Shown in pieces: positions 45,781-58,755 of a stretch of 64,000 bases of DNA. The notes beneath the pieces were generated by a model. That model was given only the letters and a program-made list of their open reading frames with translations, searched no databases and was not told where the DNA came from. Within the stretch, counting starts at the first letter, position 1, and each line of letters opens with the position of its first letter. A program made the translations under genes and the position numbers. The stretch comes from Cenococcum geophilum 1.58 (Eukaryota > Ascomycota > Dothideomycetes > Gloniales > Gloniaceae). Where the stretch lies: assembly GCA_001692895.1 (NCBI GenBank), contig KV748199.1, positions 992,001 through 1,056,000 on the forward strand, read 5' to 3'.

Positions 45781-46724
45781 TCTATACTTTACCCTATACT
45801 CTTAGGCAGAGCCACACTAATATAAAAACTCTACTGCTTATCTTCCTCTAAATCCTTAATATTACTAGAAAGTTAAGTAACTTATAAAGTCCTCCACTTC
45901 TTAATATCCTAATGTACCTATTTAGCAATTACCTCTAGTACTCCCTTATTAATTATTATATTAACTAGCGTTTTACCTTTCTTATTTAGCTTCTACTCCC
46001 TAATAATCCTTAAGTTCTACCGCTTCTTATAAGCAACTTAATAGGTAGCTTTAAGATTACTCTTCTACTTTAGGTCTTCTTATACTAAAAGCTTCTGCTA
46101 GTTAAAATACTCCTATAAATTAGCTACGTGATTTAGGCCTTATAAACGAGGTAGAGGAGCTATAGGTAATAATCTTATAGTTAGGTCTTGCCCTAATAGT
46201 AGTATAGCTAGACGCCTATACTGCCTACTAGTTAGATTAATATAGAATTAATTAATAACTTTAGGAGTATTAGGTATAGGTAACTTAAAAGAGGCAAGTT
46301 AAGACTTTTTACTACCTCCCTTTTTCCAATTTTAAAGCTTTTTAAATAGCTTACTATAAGGTATGCAAATAGTAGCTAAACTATCCTTAATAGCCCGCGC
46401 CTACTCCTTAAGGTCCTCCTACGTTAGCTTATAGTTAACTTAGTAATAGATTTAGTACTAAGAAAAGCCTGGGTACCTTTTCTTATACTCCTATTCCCTA
46501 TATAGCTCTAGCTAAAGCTTAGTAATCTTTAAGCGGGGGTTTAGAGGACGAGCAATGTTACTAACCTTATGCTATTTAGGTTGTAGTATACTTAGAGACG
46601 TATTTTATAAGGAAGCAGTAGCAGCTAGCTATACTAATAACTGTATAGCTATTATAGAACGATTAGTAGAGCGAGCGGTAGATCTAGCTTAATTATTTAC
46701 CTTAATATATATAAAGCTGACTTT
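45781..46724 (-). pseudogene. Unrecognised degenerate coding region (~300 codons)
   Basis: One minus-strand frame is continuous apart from TAA/TAG at Gln-like positions: QEDLKEQARAIKDSLAT (stops read as Gln), KKGGSKKSQLASFKLP, QYRRLAILLLGQDLTIRLLP and NKKGKTLVNIIINKGVLE. The product would be basic, with a low-complexity N-terminus rich in Ser/Thr/Ala. I do not recognise it. It could be an ORF1 of a mobile element. It is cut at 46725 by the LTR of Gypsy E. Confidence 0.4.
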
Positions 46725-46943
46725 TGTTAGCAACTTAGTCAATTAAGGCATAAGTATAGCAAGAAGGACGTATACAAGCCTATATAATTGGATTGTCTAT
46801 AAACGAGGATCTAAAGCTAAAGAAAGGAAAGAAGAAGAAGAAGGGTAGTACTATTCGAAATTATATACGATCCTCTAGTCACGTGGCTATAGCTACCTAT
46901 AAAGTTCTGCTAAGTTCTGCTAAGTTCTACTAGTGCTGTAACA
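46725..46943 (-). repeat. 3' LTR of Gypsy E
   Basis: It runs from TGTTAGCAACTTAG to TAGTGCTGTAACA and is homologous to the LTRs of Gypsy B and C. Confidence 0.85.
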
Positions 46944-47545
46944 TTACCCCCCCTCCAAAAAAGCCTGCCCTTAGGCTTTATCGCTAAAAGTCTTAGTAAG
47001 CAAATCTAACCAATTAGACAACTTTAACCGCCGGTTAAAGTTTCTAAATATTTTAAGACCTTATATAACTAAGAAATTTCTAGGGCGTTTTTGTCTTAAT
47101 TTTTTTCTAGTAGCTTATTATCTTTACTATACTAGCACTCTATTTATTTATTAAGGTACTTTAAGGGTCTAAGTTTATTAGGGTAACGGCTATAGAACCT
47201 TTAAAGCTTATAGGGACTTTCTATAAAGTTCTATATAGGGTACTAAGTAGGGTTTAGGTTATATCCTTTCCAACTAATATAATATTTTAATATTCCCCTT
47301 ACAAGCTTACAGGCTAGTATTTCTTTAATTTTCTATTTATTATCGCTATTAACTTAAATTAATAGGGGAGGTTTATTCTTTTATCTGGGTAATAGATCGT
47401 TTATAGCTTTCTATAGCTTATCTGGCAAAAAAATAAGGTAAACTTTAATTAAATCTAAGAGCTTTACTTTATATAAGTTACCTATCTTCTTAAAAACCTT
47501 ATATAGTCCCGCTATTTAGTAGTCTAGCTTACGGCTAGGCCGTTC
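46725..47545 (-). mobile_element. Gypsy copy E, 3' fragment (LTR plus chromodomain end)
   Basis: It has a 219-bp LTR (46725-46943) and an adjacent polypurine tract (complement of TTACCCCCCCTCC). Degenerate integrase C-terminus/chromodomain sequence then matches Gypsy B up to its 33600 region. It is interrupted at 47546 by the LTR of Gypsy D; the remainder would lie beyond the window. Confidence 0.85.
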
Positions 47546-48058
47546 TATAACGGAACCTTATAGTAGAAACTACGATGGGCTCGTTAATAGGCTAGGTGTA
47601 TAGGTAATACAAATTAAAGTCAATAACGTAATAATAACTAGTGGAGTAGTTGCCTAACAGATTAACTCTAATTGTATTCTAAGAATTACTACAAGGAAGG
47701 AACTATCTAGGTAGGGATTAAGGGTCCTTAAATACATAACCGTACTCCTATAAAATCCTTCTTATATATAATATACGTCTTATATATAATATACGTCTTA
47801 TATATAATATACGTCTTATATATAATATACGTCTTATATATAATGTACGTCTTATATATAATATACGTCTTATATATAAGGTACGTAAGTTCCTCTTATT
47901 CCTTCCGTTTAATATATAGCATATTATATAACCTTAGTTATTATTCCTCGTCACATAGTCCTATTGGCTCTATCCTAGACCGTGCTTATATTAACTAACT
48001 AGCTTCTTCTAACTCCTCCCTAAGTAGTTATAACATTATACTTAAAGCATCCGTAACA
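47546..48058 (-). repeat. 3' LTR of Gypsy D (513 bp)
   Basis: On the plus strand it begins TATAACGGAACCTTATAG and ends GCATCCGTAACA, followed by the complement of the polypurine tract. It is longer than the Gypsy A LTR because of an 18-bp tandem array. Confidence 0.85.
47757..47885. repeat. 18-bp tandem array in the Gypsy D LTR
   Basis: About seven copies of CTTATATATAATATACGT occur in a row. The Gypsy A LTR has only two or three diverged units at the equivalent place. Confidence 0.9.
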
Positions 48059-48699
48059 CTATCTCCCTCCTCTTTATCTTCGTCCTTAAAGATTCCTAAT
48101 ATCTCTAAGTCGTTTACTAGAGGTATAATATCCGTCTAATTAATTTGGTTAATATTGTTACTTATTATACCTAAAGCACTTTCTTCTTTACACGCCTAAC
48201 GTCATGCTTGCACTGTTGCTATAATATTATCTCTAGGTAAGATTATACCGTCTCCGTATTCTTGCTGTCTAAAAGAGGGGTTAGTTTATATTATGTTGGC
48301 GAGTCCATCTATGTAATAACCGTCCTTTTATTTAAAGTGCACTAAAGTAAATATTTATTTATCCTATAACGTTCGCTTTACCTCTAATGCTAAATATACG
48401 CGACCTATTACTCTTAATAGTTATCTAGTTCCCTAATTAATTTGTTTTAGGGTCTTATATTTAATCTGCTGTTACGTAGCTAGATAATGAACTGTCTTAA
48501 GCCCTTACTAAGTTAAAACGTTCTTAGGACGCGGAATAGAAGGCCCTAAATGCTCGCATTACGGCGTCTACTTATTTACTCCGTCTTAAGAAGGTTCGTA
48601 AAAAGGTCCGTTCTAAGAAGTAGAAACTTATAGAATAGGGTTTATAGGAACTTAGTAACGAAAAAACAGATTCTCTTTTAATAGAGAAGGAAATAGATC

Positions 48700-51600
48700 T
48701 AAGTAGCTTGGCAACTGCTCTTCTTAGGTCCCCCTTAGGTAACTTATTTTTTAGTAATCCTTTTTTATTAATGCTGCCTAACCTAATTTCTTCTAATACT
48801 CCTATACCTTTCCTATAGCATTCTTTAAATTTTCTAGTAGTTCCTAGGTAGTTTTAGTATAGCCTATCTACTTAAGCTTATACTATATTTTATTGTTAAT
48901 ATCCTTATAACTAACGATCTTTAAAACTTACTATTTATCTTCTTCCTATTCTTTATACGTGTCTGCTTTATAAACTAGTAGCTTAACATTCCTATATACT
49001 AGCTCTAGCATTATAATATACTGTATAGGGTAGATCTTTATCTTAGCTAGTAGGTTTAACTTAAACATAACTAGTGAAATCCTTTACGTAATTTTAAAAG
49101 GTCCTAGTCTAACGTAGTCTAATTTCTTACTTAGTCGTTAACTCTTAAAATTTTTATATAGTAGCTATACTTTATCTCCCTCCTTAAGATCTAGTCCCTT
49201 AGATCTCTTAGCATTATAGTACCTTTTTATTCTCTTTTATACTTTCTTTACTAATTCCATAAGGTCTATATAAAGATTTATTAATATCTTTATTCTTTCT
49301 TTAGCTATGCTACTCGTTTTCTTCGCTTATTATAGTAACAGCGATATTTTTAGCTTATATCCGTAATTTGCCTTAAATAGTAATATACCTATACCTTCCT
49401 ATAGTGTTGCATTATATACAAACTATATAACTAGTAGTAGCAATACCTAATTGTTCTATGCGTAATTAATATAGTATCTTAAATACTGTTCTAGTGTTTA
49501 ATTTAATCTTTCTATCTAACTATCTGTCTGCGGATAATATATAGTAGAAGTTACTGCTTAAATTCCTTATTCCGCTAAGAATACCTCCTAAAACGCTGCT
49601 ATAAATCTTAAATCTCTATCTAATATAATTTTACTTAGTGCTCCGTATTTTATAAATACTTCTTTAATATAGATTCTAGTAATATCTTCCGCTAAGATTT
49701 CTTCTATATATGCTATAAAGTATCCCTACTTTATAAGCTTATTTACTATTACTAAAATCGTATTATAATCTTATCCGGTAATAGGGTCTCTTAACTTTAG
49801 CAACTTAATAATAAAGTCCTATAATATAACCTCCTATAGTCTCTCTGGTATTTTAATAGGTTATAGCCCTCTATATAGCTTATACCTTATTAGTTTATTC
49901 CTCTAGCAATTTAGATATTCTCTTATAACTTTTCGCGCTAAGCCTTAGATTCCGTTAATAATATATTCTTCCTAGAGTCTTAACACTAAGCCCGTAGCTC
50001 TATTATATCCTTAAGTTAATTTTTATAGAAGTCTTTTACAAATTGCTCTACTATGCTTTTTAGGATATACTTTACTTCTTAATTTTTGTATATATCTGTT
50101 TATAGATTTTTTAGCTATACTTCTAGAATTCTTTATACCTAAAAGCTCTCTAGTGACTTATAAACTCTATCTAGTTTTTCCTATATTATTATAATTTTTG
50201 GATAATTGTACCTAATTAATCCGTCTATATCTTTTTGTAGTAAAGCCCCTAATAACTTTTCGTTATTTTATAGTTTAGCTTTTTAACTTAAAGTATCTAC
50301 TTGTGTATTATCTATACCCTTAGTATACTAAATCTTAAAATAGTATTCTATAAGCATCTCTGCCCATCTAACCTATCTTTAGTTAAGTTCCTTTATTATT
50401 AGGAATCCTATTAGGTTTTTATAATCTATTTTAACTATAAATAGTTTCTCTATACCTTATAAGAATGCTCTTTATTTTTTTAGTACCGCAACTATACCTA
50501 ACAACTCTTTATTATAGATGTTATAGTTTAACTCTAGTAGCGTTATCTTTCGACTATAGTATACCACTAGGTGCTATCTATTTTAATATCTTTATATAAA
50601 GTATACCCCTAGTATATAGTTTAATGCATTTATTTCTATAACCGTCTCTAGTCCTAGTTAATAGATCTTAAAAACTGGCTTCTGGGTAAACAACTCTTTA
50701 ACCTTCTTAAATAATTCTTATTGCTCCTCTCCCTATGCTTATAGTTCCTCTTTCTTTATTAATCGCGTAAATAGTTTAATATCCTTTAACTATTACGCTA
50801 TAAACCTTTTACAGTAATTGCAAAACCCTAAGAACGATCTTAACTGCGTAATGTTCTCTAGTTCTTACTAATTTACTATAGCCTTAATCTTCTTTAGATC
50901 TATACTAAGTTGGCCTAGTTTAATAATAAATTTAATAAAATTAGTCTTCCTAGTAAAGAACCCATATTTCTTAATTACTACTAGTATCTATTCTTCTTGG
51001 AGTTTCTTTAAGACCTATTTAACGTGTTCCCCGTGCTCTTCCTTAGTTATTAAATAGATAATAATAATATTAAGGTATACTATAATAAACTTATCTAAGT
51101 ATTCTCCTAATATATTATTAATACGTTTCTAAAATATTGCTAGTATATTTATAAGCCCAAATTATATAACTAATAGCTTATATAGTCCTTCCTTTAACTT
51201 AAAGGCTGCCTTTTATTTGTTGCCTTCCTTAATTCTAATCTAATGGTACGCCTATCTTAGATCTATCTTCGTAAAGATTTATATATTACCTATCCTATCT
51301 TAAATTGCGCTAATTAAGGGTAAAAAATACCTATCCTTTCTAGTAATGCTGTTTAACTGCCTATAGTTAATGCATAACCTTAATTTGCCATTCTTCTTTA
51401 GTATAAATAGTACTGGATAACCTGCTAATAACTACAATGGTCTAATATATCCCTTTTATAAGTTTTCCTAGATAAACTCTTTAAATACTCTACCTTCTTC
51501 TTTAGTAAGCTTATAGATTGGAAAAAACCTTAAACTTATTCCTAGTTCTAATTCTATTTTATAGTTCTATACTATATAATCTAATAGCTTTTCACTTTCT

Positions 51601-52550
51601 AGTGACTATAGTCTCTTACTATACTTATAGTATCTTTTTAGTATATAGCTTAAGCCTCGCTCAGTCTCTTTATATATTGCTCCGACTTAGTACTATATTA
51701 ACTTAGCTTATTATCGTATCTTACGGCGTTAAGTATCCCTAATATTAACTTAACCTATAATCTAATCGATCTTTAGATTATATTCCTATAACTAAGGCAT
51801 CCTTAATACTGCCTTATTCCGTCCTAATAGTAGAATATTAAAAGATATCTTAATCTATCTTCCTTTAATAGTTAACTAAATAGGTCCTATTTTAAGATTA
51901 ATAATCCCTCCTCTATAGGCTATTAGATCTCCTAAAATTATAACTAATAGGTAAGGTTGCTCCTTTTATCTATAAGGTAGTCCTATCCTCTTAACTGCTG
52001 TTAGTAAGATATAGTTTCGCGTTACTCTACTATCTATTAGCGCTTTAAACTGCTAATCTTACCATTTAACTTATAAATTTAGGTGTTGTCTTTAAATTCC
52101 TTTAAGGGTTTAAGGCTCTACTACTAGCTCCCTCTAGTCCTATAGGCCTCTACTTTTCCCAACTATTAGCTGCTTAATCCTATTATATTTAGCTTACTCT
52201 TTAGCCAATACCTAGTTTGCTTTTTATCTTTAATATACCATAGACATATATTTTCTAGGCATTCCCACTACTATCGTCTATCTAAGTATTTTTCCGTAAG
52301 GAATCGTCCTAGCTAAAGTATTAAGTCCCCTTAGCTTTACACTTTTACTAGGTGCTAACTATATATATACTTAGTATTTCTATATTTTATCTTATCTAAT
52401 AACCAATATATCCTTACTAGGTACTTTTAGTTTTTATTTTTTAGTGCTCTATATATATTATACGTATTATCTATATATATAATCTATACCAACGTATAAT
52501 ATACTTAGTATTTTAGATTAACTCTTGGCTCGTTTTTATCCTTAAGTTTA
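48700..52550 (-). pseudogene. Gypsy D pol relic
   Basis: On the minus strand, protease lies at about 51700-52100, RT at about 51000-51450 ([20 protein letters not shown]; catalytic box VYLNIIIIY), and RNase H at about 50250-50700. Integrase lies at about 49200-50000, and a chromodomain-like tail at about 48800-48950. The catalytic Asp residues of RT are lost by G-to-A changes, and stops are dense. Confidence 0.82.
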
Positions 52551-52597
52551 AACCTTTCTTGTATTAATTTAAGCGTTACGACTTTATTCGCAGGTAC

Positions 52598-52808
52598 TGT
52601 AACGGCGCTATCGCATGTTACCTGCCAAATTCTGCCATATTCTGCTGACCTGCGATTAGCCCGCCCAAAGCTAGCGCCTTGGCGGCTCACCCTATATATT
52701 TGTTTACATCAGTCCTAGCGACCCCTTTTCCTTCTCTTTAGCTTAGTATCTTTGTAATATAGCATTCATTTAAGCTTTGGTTTAGAGGCATTTGTTTAAG
52801 CCATAATA
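52598..52808 (+). repeat. 5' LTR of Gypsy F (211 bp)
   Basis: It starts TGTAACGGCGCTATCGCATG, contains the TATA-like CCCTATATATTTGTTTAC, and ends GTTTAAGCCATAATA. It is close to the right LTR, with RIP-type differences. Confidence 0.9.
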
Positions 52809-52849
52809 TTATACTAAGCTCTCCCTACCTTGCCTGGGAAGGCCTTAAT

Positions 52850-54180
52850 AATATCCTACCCCAAAGAAACTTCGTCTACAACAACGTATTAACGCGCTAT
52901 ACTTAGACACTAAAACAACTCTACATTGCCTGGGAAGGCCTAGATAATATCCTACCTTATAAGCTAGATAGGACTAGACCTATACCCCCAGAATTAAAAC
53001 TAAAGCGTACAATACTAACGAACCTTAGGAAGCTAACGATGGCACCTAAAGCAAGCTTATTTAAGAGAGCTGCCTCTACCTAAGAGGAACCTAAGATCNA
53101 ATTNGGATTAGAAATNNAAGANAATAATNATNTTATAGANNTACGCGAGCAGATTNGNNCCCTNNCAGCCAGCTAGGAAGCCGATTGTCTTAAAGTGAGA
53201 AATATATAAGAGACCCTATAAGAGATCCTAGAAAGCCTTACGGCCCTATAAAATAGCCTAGCTTCCCCTTCTTAAAGCCCTAGCCAACCTATTTACTCTA
53301 CTAAATGCGATATACTAGGGAGTATAGATATAATAATAAAGTAATTAAAGTCCGTTAAGCTCCCTAACCCCCTATTACTGTCTAATAGAATAAACCCTAC
53401 CTTTAAGAATTGGAGGATTTAAGTATAAGGAAAGCTCTGTATTAACTATAACTATTTCCTTTTTAAAGAAGCTAAAATGCTCTACCTCTTTAGTTAAACC
53501 ACTAGGGACGCCTAACGGCATCTTTAAGCCAAGTTTAAGGATGACTCCCCTATCTAATTTATATCTATTAACGAGATAATACAGCACTTAGCGTCTATCT
53601 ATATTAACCCAAATAAAGTATAGGATGCCCGTTATAACTATAATCGCCTAATAATAAAACTAAACTAACCCTTTACTAAATTCTAGACTTAATTTCTATA
53701 CCTTATAGGAGAAGGCTAGGTCCCCCTTAAGGACTACTAATTAGACCTATATAATAAGCTAACAATCCGGCTATAAGAAAAGATTACTATAACCTTAGAT
53801 AACCTATTAACCTATAAAAGACTTGCAGCTTATTGCCTATTATTAGACTTAGAACTAAAGCGGATTAACGCCTACCTTAATCAGCAGAAGTAACTCCGTA
53901 ATAATTGGAACTCGCTAGCTATACCTATAGGAGCTAAAGTAGGAAGATAAGTTATAACTACTCTTTTACTAAAGGCGGTTATAACTACGTACTAGTAAGC
54001 CTCGCCCGACTAGTTATATACTATACTATTAACTAGTATTCGCCATAATACTCTAATTAACCCTACCTCAGCTATATGCTTTAACTATAATAAATAGGGT
54101 TATTTTGCCTTGTTCTACCCAGAGCTAAAAGATATAGGCGATATTAAGGAGATAGAGGAAGGAGAAACATTAGGGAAAGA
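52850..54180 (+). pseudogene. Gypsy F gag relic
   Basis: Degenerate plus-strand frames lead to a CCHC knuckle at about 54073-54120 that reads CFNYNK, then YFALFYPE, with Cys and His replaced by Tyr. Clusters of N lie at 53099-53160. Confidence 0.7.
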
Positions 54181-54259
54181 CTCCCCCCTAGGGTACTCTA
54201 TCGATCTTAAAGAAATTAATCTTAGTTAGTTAATGGGTGGAAAGTATTTTACGTTTCTA

Positions 54260-57200
54260 TATATAGTATCTTAAAATAGATATAGAGTTAATACAACCGC
54301 CCTTATTAATACTAGAGTAAATGGCTTCGCCTTTATAAATACTGCCTATACAAATAATGTTGCCAAGTTTCTAAATATAGAAGCCATCTAACTAGAGAAG
54401 CCTGTTTAGGTAAAAGGCTATAACGGCTAAGCCAGTTGGCCCGTTACCCATGTCTTAAAGTTATATATTACTCTTAACGGACAACGCTAATATAGTATCC
54501 CCTTTTACATCCTAGACCTAGGGTCTTATAATATAATCCTTAGATAAAAATGGATGTCCTATTTTAATATCTAGTTAAACGTGCAATAAAGACGGTTTAT
54601 CTGGCCGGAGGATAGACTAAGGTTACCCTCCTTTATTAGGGAGATCCGAACTAACCACAAGATACTAGCCATAAGGGCTAACCCTACCTACTAGTAGGAT
54701 GTCTAGGCCTATGACCTAGCCTTTACCTAAGAAGACGCCCGCCGCGAAGCTAGAAAGAACTTTATACTAATAAAGATACTCTCCCAAAGCGCTATATTTA
54801 AAGAGGACTCTATATATAGAAGTAGGATAGATAGTAATATAAACAATGTTTAAATCGCACGGATCTAACTAGTATGGAAAAGAACGTATTAATAGGATAT
54901 AAGGGATAACCTCTAAAAGATGTAATAGGAGCTAAAAGGGGTAACGATAATGCCAGTACCCTAAAAGTCCCTAAAGTTATATACGCCCCTATTATTAGGT
55001 AACCCCCCTACTATAGATATTGCCGTAATTAGCGCTGTAGTGTTTTACTTTAATATATACCGGAAGGATAATAAGGTCTTTATAATAAGCCTATATAAGA
55101 TTAACCGAATTATTAATAATAGAGAGGAAAGGCTAGCTAAGGAAACTAATAAGGAACTAGTTAAACGCCTCCTTCCTACTATTTATATAAACTATAAGGA
55201 TGCATTCTTAAAGGCGGCCTTAGATAAGTTACCCCCCTACTAGATATACGATTATAAGATTTAATTAAAAGCCAATAACTCGCTAGGCTATAGCCCCCTC
55301 TACTATTAATTAATAGATAAGCTAAAAGCAATAAAGTAGTATTTAATTAATAACCTGGATAAAGGGTTTATTAAGCCAAGTTAAGCCCCTTTTACTTCCC
55401 TTATCCTATTTATAAAAAAGCCTAATAAAGGCCTTTATTTTTATATTAACTATTAAAAGCTAAACGCTATTACTTAAAAGGACCGGTATCCTATTCTTTT
55501 AATTAATAAGACCCTTACATGTCTAAGCTAGGTAAAGATTTTTACCAAACTTAATATCCGCTAAGCTTTCTACTAAATTAGGATAGACCCTATATCCAAA
55601 GATTTAATAATATTCCGTACCTATTATAGTTTTTATAAATATAAAGTTCTTTTTTTTAGACTAATAAACGGACTGGCTACGTACTAAAGGTATATAAATA
55701 ACGTTCTTTTTAATTACCTTAATAAATTCTATACGGTATACCTAGATAACATTCTTATATACTTAAACAACGAACTTAAGCATTAAGTTTATGTTAAGAA
55801 GGTCCTAGAGAAACTACGGAATATAGGCTTATAAGTTAATATTAAGAAATGTAAGTTTAGGGTAAAATATACAAAATACCTTAGGTTTATCATAACTATA
55901 GAAGGAATTAAGGTTAACCCTAAGAAGGTAGAGGCAATCCGTAACTAGAAGCCCTCTTATACAGTAAAAGAAATTTAGTCCTTCCTTAGCTTTTACAACT
56001 TCTACTGCCGGTTTATCTATAACTATGGAATTACGGTAAAACCTCTTATATAACTAACTAGGAAGGATACGCCTTTTGTCTTTAATAATAGCTATATAGA
56101 AGCCTTTAAAGAGATAAAGGATTGGCTTATCTCTTCCTTAATCCTTTATTACTATAACCTAGACCTTAAATTAATGCTAAAAATAGACGCCTCTAATGGG
56201 GTCGTAGTGGGAATTCTATTATAGTTATATCTAGACGGTAAATAGTACCCTATAGCTTTCTTCTTAAAGATAATAAACCTAGTTAAGTATAACTATAAAG
56301 TATATAATAAAGAAATGCTAGCTATTATTTAATTACTCTCCTAATGGCGTGTAGAGCTTAAAGGTATAAATTTCCGGATTAAGATATATACAGATTATAA
56401 AGCCCTAGAGTACTTTATAACTATAAAGCAGCTTACTAGATAATAGGCCTAGTAGGCTAAAATACTCTCCTAATTCTTTTTTATAATTATATATCGTTCT
56501 AGTAAGTAAAACTCTAAGGCTAATGCCCTAACCTAAAGAGAATAAGACGTAGGACCTTAGGATAAGCTAAAGACCCAATATTGGACGCGCGCCCTCCTCT
56601 ATTTAGAACAGCTTAACCTATAGATCCTTAAGGAGCTAGACTTCTAGTAAAACGAGCTAGCACTAATAGAGGAGTCCTTAGATAAGCTAATAGGGCTAAT
56701 TAACCGCCTCCTAACTGTAAACCGCACGGCTAACGCCCTAAGGGCCCTTCGCGAATAAGCTATAAAAGAAGACCCTAATTTTAAGACGGAGGAAGGATTG
56801 CTTCTATACTAGGAGCGGCTTATAGTCCCTAATATTAATAATTTATAAACCAAACTAATCCGTGAAGCTTATTACTAAGTCTCTATAGTATACCCTAATA
56901 AAAACAAGACCTATAAAATTATTAACTGCCGCTACTACTAGCCAAGAATAGTTATAGATATTAATTAATATATACGGAACTGTAAAGACTGCCGAAGAGC
57001 TATAATCCTACGGGATAAGACCCTAGGACTACTTAAGCTACTCTTAATACTAGAGCGCCTTTAGTAATATATCTCTATAGACTTTTATAAACTACCTAGG
57101 GACCGTAACAGATATAATATGGTTATGGTTATAATTAACCGCTTTAATAAACACCCGTTTTTAATTCCCTGTTATAAGAACATTAATGCTAAAGAGGTAG

Positions 57201-58200
57201 CCTAGCTATATATCTATTACATCTACCAAATCTACGGACTACTAGATACTATTATGTTTAATTATAGGCTATAATTTATATCGGCCTTCTAAAATAAGTT
57301 TACCTGGATTCTAGGCATTAAGCTAAAGCTTTCTATAGCTTATTACCCCTAAATAGACGGTTAAATAGAGATTATAAATTAGTACCTAGACTAGAGGCTT
57401 AGGCCCTTTATTAACTATTTTTAGGATAATTGGTTTAAACTACTATCCTTAATAGACTACGCGCAAGCAACCTTACCCTATAACTCTATAGGGTTTGCCC
57501 TAATTTAGCTAGAAATGGGATACTTACCCTATATAAGCTTTAACTAAAAAAGGCTAAAAGAACCCTAGACTGTATAAGAAAAGCTATCCTATACTAAGGC
57601 CTAACAGTATACTAAACGATTGGAGGAGGCCTAGACGGTAGCCTATAAGAACCTAAAAAAAGCTTAGAGGTTAATAGAACAGTAGGTAAATAAATACTAT
57701 TAAGAGCCCGATTTTACCCCTAGCGATATAGTCTAGGTTATAATAAGGAATTAGAAGACCGAACGACCTAGCCGTAAGCTAGACTACTAGATAGTAGGAC
57801 CGTATAAAGTTCTTAAGAAGATAGGCAACTTATATAAGATAAAGCTCCTAGATTTAATTAGGGTTTACCCTATCTTCTTNNTAGATAAGTTANGGAAAGN
57901 TATAAATAACCTATTNCCTANANAAAAGAACGAGCCTCCCCTACTAGTTTAAGTAAACGGTGACAGTAAATAGGAGGTTAACGAAATACTGGCCTGTAAA
58001 ATAGTATAGGGAATACTAAAATACCGTATCTAATAGAAGGGCTATAATCCTAACCTAACCTAGTACCCTATATAGAACTTTATAGGCTGCCCCTAGAAGC
58101 TTAAAGAATTCCATAATTAATACCCTAATACGCCTAGGCTCCTAAAGTACCTAGACAAATAAATAGAATGCTAGTATAATAAAGATAATAAGTTACCGGA
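54260..58200 (+). pseudogene. Gypsy F pol relic (protease-RT-RNase H-integrase-chromodomain)
   Basis: The protease near 54300-54560 shows TALINTRVNGFAFI (active-site Asp now Asn). RT at 55370-55800 includes ILFIKKPNKGLYFYINY and TVYLDNILIYLNN. RNase H at about 56150-56480 reads KIDASNGVVVGILL, and integrase at about 56850-57850 includes ISIDFYKLPRDRNRYNMVM. The chromodomain is at about 57980-58160. Stops are mainly TAG/TAA at Gln/Trp. The copy is structurally complete but coding-dead. Confidence 0.85.
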
Positions 58201-58530
58201 AGAATATAGGGATAAAAACGCCCTAAAGCCCTAATACAGCTATCTGCCAAATTCTGCTATATTCTGCCGTTTTCTGCTAGTACCATAAAATATTAGATAT
58301 TTAGGAACTTTGACCGCCGGTCGAAGTTATCTAATTAGTTAGATCCGTGCTAAGACTTTTAGCGGCTACTCTTTCTAGCCTAGTGCTTCTACTTAGCCTA
58401 TAATCGCCCTTTATATTTAGTCTAGACGTACTCTTATCCCCTTTATCTCCTTATCTTATATTTTATAATCCTACGTTTATAAGCCTAGTGCTACCCTATT
58501 TCTAACTAAGCCTAAGGGCAGGCTTTCTTT

Positions 58531-58542
58531 AAAGAGGGGGGT
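58531..58542 (+). other. Polypurine tract of Gypsy F
   Basis: AAAGAGGGGGGTG lies directly before the right LTR and marks the plus-strand orientation. Confidence 0.75.
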
Positions 58543-58544
58543 GA

Positions 58545-58755
58545 TATAATAGCGCTATCGCATATTACCTGCCAAATTCTGCCATATTCTGCCGACCTAT
58601 AATTAGCCCGCCTAAAGCTAGCGCCTTAGCGGCTTACCCTATATATTTGTTTACATCAGTCCTAGCAACCCCTTTTCCTTCTCTTTAGCTTAGTATCTTT
58701 GTAATACAGCATTCGTTTAAGCTTTGGTTTAGAGGCATTTGTTTAAGCCGTGATA
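58545..58755 (+). repeat. 3' LTR of Gypsy F (211 bp)
   Basis: It begins TATAATAGCGCTATCGCATA (first bases RIP-changed from TGTAACGG) and ends GTTTAAGCCGTGATA before GGTAC. Confidence 0.9.

Larger units (their letters stand above)
47546..52597 (-). mobile_element. Gypsy copy D, 3' portion (LTR, integrase, RNase H, RT, protease)
   Basis: This is a minus-strand element of the Gypsy A family inserted in Gypsy E. It runs from its 3' LTR at left to the protease/gag region, where Gypsy F enters at 52598. Its remaining gag and 5' LTR are at 58756-62131. Confidence 0.88.
52598..58755 (+). mobile_element. Complete Gypsy chromovirus copy F (6158 bp) inserted in Gypsy D
   Basis: Two 211-bp LTRs bound it, and GGTAC is duplicated outside (52593-52597 and 58756-58760). 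The orientation is opposite to that of its host. It belongs to a third Gypsy family with its own LTR, related in pol to B/C/E. Confidence 0.93.

Noticed and set aside
47757-47885. A CRISPR-like array of regular repeats.
   Set aside because: The 18-bp units are directly adjacent without spacers, and the locus is an LTR in a fungal genome.
55040-55243. A 67-aa open frame in Gypsy F as a separate small gene.
   Set aside because: It is the part of the pol frame just before RT (Glu/Lys-rich linker) that happens to have escaped stops.
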